The notes beneath the pieces are model-generated. The model made no database searches, was not told where the DNA came from, and saw nothing but the letters and a program-made list of their open reading frames with translations. From Muricea muricata (taxonomy: Eukaryota > Cnidaria > Anthozoa > Malacalcyonacea > Plexauridae): 64,000 nt of DNA. The DNA lies in the NCBI GenBank assembly GCA_963855995.1, contig OY979728.1, forward strand, positions 2,528,330 through 2,592,329. The letters are read 5' to 3'. Positions 61,056 to 64,000 of this stretch are shown piece after piece (within the stretch, counting starts at the first letter, position 1; the number at the start of each line of letters is the position of its first letter). A program made the position numbers and the translations under genes.

Positions 61056-64000
61056 ATGAATTGGTAGGCAACATTTCTGGCCTTCATTCTCGTTACAACA
61101 CTGTATGCTGTGAGTAAATAACTAATTTTTAAAATCCTCTATTTAATGAAAAGTGGACAATTTCGAGGGAATTTATGTAAAATTATATGGAACGTGTACT
61201 TTTAAAAGAAATACTCACTTTATAGCCTGTCAGTTCAGCTAATTCTAACTATAGGCATTCCTATTAACGAAAGCGTTCCTAAATTTCTAAACTTGTCCTG
61301 ACAACGGTATGCTTGGCCTTGTATTACAGATGTGGAATCTAACCAAATATCTCACTCGCTGTCTACCCCTTTGAGTGTCCGATATTTTTCGACTGATCAT
61401 GAGTTGCACACTTGATGCCTCTTGCTGGGTTGGCTAGTGTGTTGGTACACAGAGGTGGTTTTTGTTGTAAATTATTTTAAAAAGTAAACTGTAAACACGG
61501 ACGTAATTGTTACTAAAAAAATTTTATAATATGCCCAGCTCACACGTATCTTGCTCAGTGGCATCGCCGGCACAATTAATTTCTTTTGAAATCGAATCTA
61601 TTTCAAAAGAAATTAATTGGGCTGAACAAGAATGTATGAATATATGCCCTCACGATCGATCTGGCGACGCCACAGATCTCGCTGGCCGTCCTATATCATA
61701 CAGGACGTTTTGGTTTGTGAAACACAAAAGAGACCTCAGTGGCATACCAAAAAATCACGTTCTTATTTTAAGAAAAAAAAACTTATTGAAAGAAAATCTT
61801 ATTCTTAAAGAGAATTTCTTAAAATAAGTCCAAATTTTCTTGGGAGACTGATAAGAAAATTTTCTAAAAATAGATCGGGATGGGTGTGTGTCCTTATTCC
61901 TACTTTTTACTGTTGTTCCCACGTATACGGCTTTTAACCAAGTGACTATATAGCAAAGAGGCGGCAAGGGGTAAATTTTTCAACGGGTAAAAGTCTTTAA
62001 ACAAGCATTGCAAATTGTTTTTGGAAAAAAAATACAGATCGGAACTAAACTCTAAAAGAGAAATAAATATTTTGCTTACCTTTCTTAAGCTAATAATTTA
62101 TTTAAAAGTAATGTTAAGATGACGAATTGCATAAGGAGAAACAATGAAAGAAGGTTAACCCCCCCCCCCCCGCCCATGAGTTTACTATGACTCCGTATAT
62201 GCAGTCACATTTTTGCTGTTGTACCATGTTGCTAAGGACTTTGTTGAAAGCTGTGTAGTTTAGTATAGTTCGTTATTAAGTTTTTTTTTAGGTTTTAAGG
62301 GTGTTTTTAGGGGGGGGGGGCGTTAGTTCATTTTTAGGGGTTTTTTTATAGTTGAATATATTTCATTTTTTTTATACTACATAAGGAACCGAAATTAGAG
62401 TAGCAAGAGAAAACCCATGGCTGAAAAAATTATAATTGCAAATTATGGACGGTTATAAACCTAAAAGACAGGAAAAAACGACGTTATCGTCCACAGTGTT
62501 AGTAAGAAAAGCAATCAAACACCAAACTGCTTTGCATGAAATAGCAAAAAGAAACACTTGTAAATGTCACCATCAATGTTTTATCATTTAAATTCCAACA
62601 GGAAAAGATGAACAAATGTTTTGAAGAAGTTTGTCCAGTTGGGTTTGCATATTGTAGTAACCGTCGTATCGACAAGTCTGGCTCATACAGGTAATTAATG
62701 TTTTACTGATTACTGAATTTAGATTCGACTGATATTCTACTTAATATCATGTCTCTTTGTTTACTCGATTCTGATTGGCTAAGAACTGTGCCGATTAATC
62801 ATTAATCGGCCTAGTGTGCCGATTAAAATTTAATGGACGGATCGCGAGCCCCGCGGGGCGCGGGATTTTTTAAAACTAAAAACATAAACAAATCGGTGAA
62901 ACATTTTTTCTAAAAAATGACATTAATGGGAAATTACACTTGTCCACGAAGTATTAATGAAAAATCACACTTGTGTTTGGTGAAATGTTTATAATATTAT
63001 TAATACTTCTCGGACCGTGTAATTTCCTATACTAATATAATAATAATGAATTTGGCTTTGAATTGGAAGCTCACGCGCATAAAAACTGCTGTTTAATATT
63101 GTAAAAATAGAACTAAATATACGATGATACATATAAAATTAATATAAAATTATCGCTTTCCCCCTCATATTCAGCTACAGTGTTGTTAATGGATGTTCAG
63201 GCATAGAAGACACTCAAACGTCATTCGTTGGATGTGATCGTGGAAAGGTATACACTATAAACATATTTAAAAGAAGATCAGTGAAATCCAGGGCCTCTTT
63301 TAACGATTTTCCAGTGGGGGGGGGGGGGGCAATTGCGCAAAAGGGACCGTCATAACTATAAATATTTAACGATGACATGTAATTTAATATCCAAAATTGT
63401 AAACTTTTACAACAAGATAACCAAAAATACGTTAACTATGTGGTAAAGAGTTAAAGCCTTAAAAAAGGGACTTTACTTGGGTGGGCAAAAACGTACTTAG
63501 TGGGGGGAGGGGCACGAAAGGGGACTGGGGGGGGCATTTGCCCCCCCCCCCAGCTTATATGTTAAAAGAGGCCCTGGTGAAATCATCATGAAAATGTGTA
63601 GAAAAGGCTGTTTTGTACAGCAAAAATGGTTAAGCCATGGCACCTTCATCCGTCTATTCAAAAAAATGACTGTATATTTGTGAAACATAAATAAATATTG
63701 ATTTTTTCTACTGTCTATACTCACACCAAACTAAAACTTGAAGAGTATAGTTTTGTTACTTATACATTATTGTAATAAAGGTATCTAAAGTAAAAAAAAG
63801 CCTGGAAGAAGAAAAAAACTAAAGTATTAAGTGGAACGTGAAATGTTGGATAATATTGAATTTTCCACCTGTGTTTTTCATCATTGGGCTGTAACTGTAC
63901 GATGTTCCAAAAATCAACCTGCATCGTCATTCTACTTCACAGTGCTGTGCATGTTTTGGTCCAGACAGCAAGCAAGACTATTGTGCACCTAAATGTCGAG
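61056..64000 (+). CDS. Cysteine-rich, probably secreted protein, partial; candidate first exon has an in-frame TAG
   Basis: Three in-phase exons are well supported: 62602-62690, 63175-63247 and 63943 to the window end. They encode 73 residues with 10 cysteines, including NKCFEEVCPVGFAYC, NGCSGIED, GCDRGK and CCACFGP. The gene continues beyond 64000. Upstream, 61068-61109 encodes a hydrophobic stretch (ATFLAFILVTTLYA) ending at a GTGAGT donor in the matching phase, as expected for a signal peptide. The only in-frame ATG (61056) is separated from it by TAG at 61065-61067. Either the copy carries a nonsense mutation, or the TAG is a splice acceptor and the ATG is in an unseen upstream exon. I do not recognise the family. 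A disulfide-rich secreted protein is inferred; there is no evidence for any particular activity. Confidence 0.6.
61574..61618. repeat. Perfect 19-bp inverted repeat, 7-nt loop
   Basis: AATTAATTTCTTTTGAAAT and its exact inverse are separated by CGAATCT. It lies within intron 1 of the cysteine-rich gene and inside an unsupported 106-codon ORF (61507-61827). Confidence 0.75.
62930..63030. repeat. Inverted repeat in intron of the cysteine-rich gene
   Basis: GGAAATTACACTTGTCCACG (62930) and the complement of ACTTCTCGGACCGTGTAATT (63005) pair, including AAGTATTAAT/ATTAATACTT. A nearby palindrome CCGATTAATCATTAATCGG (62791) is separate. Confidence 0.6.
63289..63576. mobile_element. hAT-type MITE, 288 bp, with 8-bp target duplication
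   Basis: The ends CAGGGCCTCTTTTAAC and GTTAAAAGAGGCCCTG are a perfect 16-bp inverted repeat. They are flanked by GTGAAATC at 63281-63288 and 63577-63584. The interior contains three G/C homopolymer runs and no transposase. It lies in the intron between the second and third supported exons of the cysteine-rich gene. Confidence 0.92.

Noticed and set aside
61507..61827. 106-codon plus-strand ORF
   Set aside because: It runs through a perfect hairpin and low-complexity A-rich sequence with no recognisable motif.

Overview
The window looks like metazoan nuclear DNA, probably from a marine invertebrate and possibly a cnidarian. It holds multi-exon GT-AG genes whose closest recognisable relatives are animal housekeeping proteins, many small foldback and TIR transposons, poly-G runs and a large tandem satellite. 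No bacterial, viral or organellar gene organisation is visible. The phylum is an inference from overall character, not from a diagnostic gene.

Region 1 (1-34059) is an uninterrupted head-to-tail satellite of about 96 monomers of 354-355 bp. Shared diagnostic substitutions show higher-order repeats: a 15-monomer offset (5,322 bp) on the left, a 20-monomer offset (7,096 bp) in the middle, and 5-, 4- and 3-monomer offsets towards the right. At 34060-36540 the array decays into strongly diverged monomers, interrupted by a nonautonomous hAT element that itself carries two nested foldback elements. The 355-bp monomer appears to be an old dimer of roughly 175-180-bp units. Very old relatives of the same repeat lie inside an EIF3J intron at 47250-48060.

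Region 2 (36540-40800) is AT-rich and gene-poor. It contains one well-formed but isolated adenosine-deaminase-like (ADAL/MAPDA) exon on the minus strand and two foldback elements.

Region 3 (40808-59687) is the gene cluster. On the minus strand are EIF3J (10 exons, 248 aa, translation initiation) and a NUPR1-like small basic nuclear protein. On the plus strand are RSL24D1/RLP24 (6 exons, 162 aa, 60S ribosome biogenesis) and PPCDC (6 exons, 197 aa, coenzyme A synthesis). RSL24D1 and NUPR are head to head with about 0.5 kb between their start codons; PPCDC follows RSL24D1 in tandem. The grouping is typical of compact housekeeping neighbourhoods and does not imply one pathway. The introns carry numerous MITEs, including a 1,986-bp element with long TIRs and a 10-bp target duplication in PPCDC intron 1.

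Region 4 (59700-64000) holds the 5' part of a plus-strand gene for a cysteine-rich, probably secreted protein that runs off the window. Its candidate signal-peptide exon has an in-frame TAG. A 288-bp hAT-type MITE with a clean 8-bp target duplication sits in its third intron.
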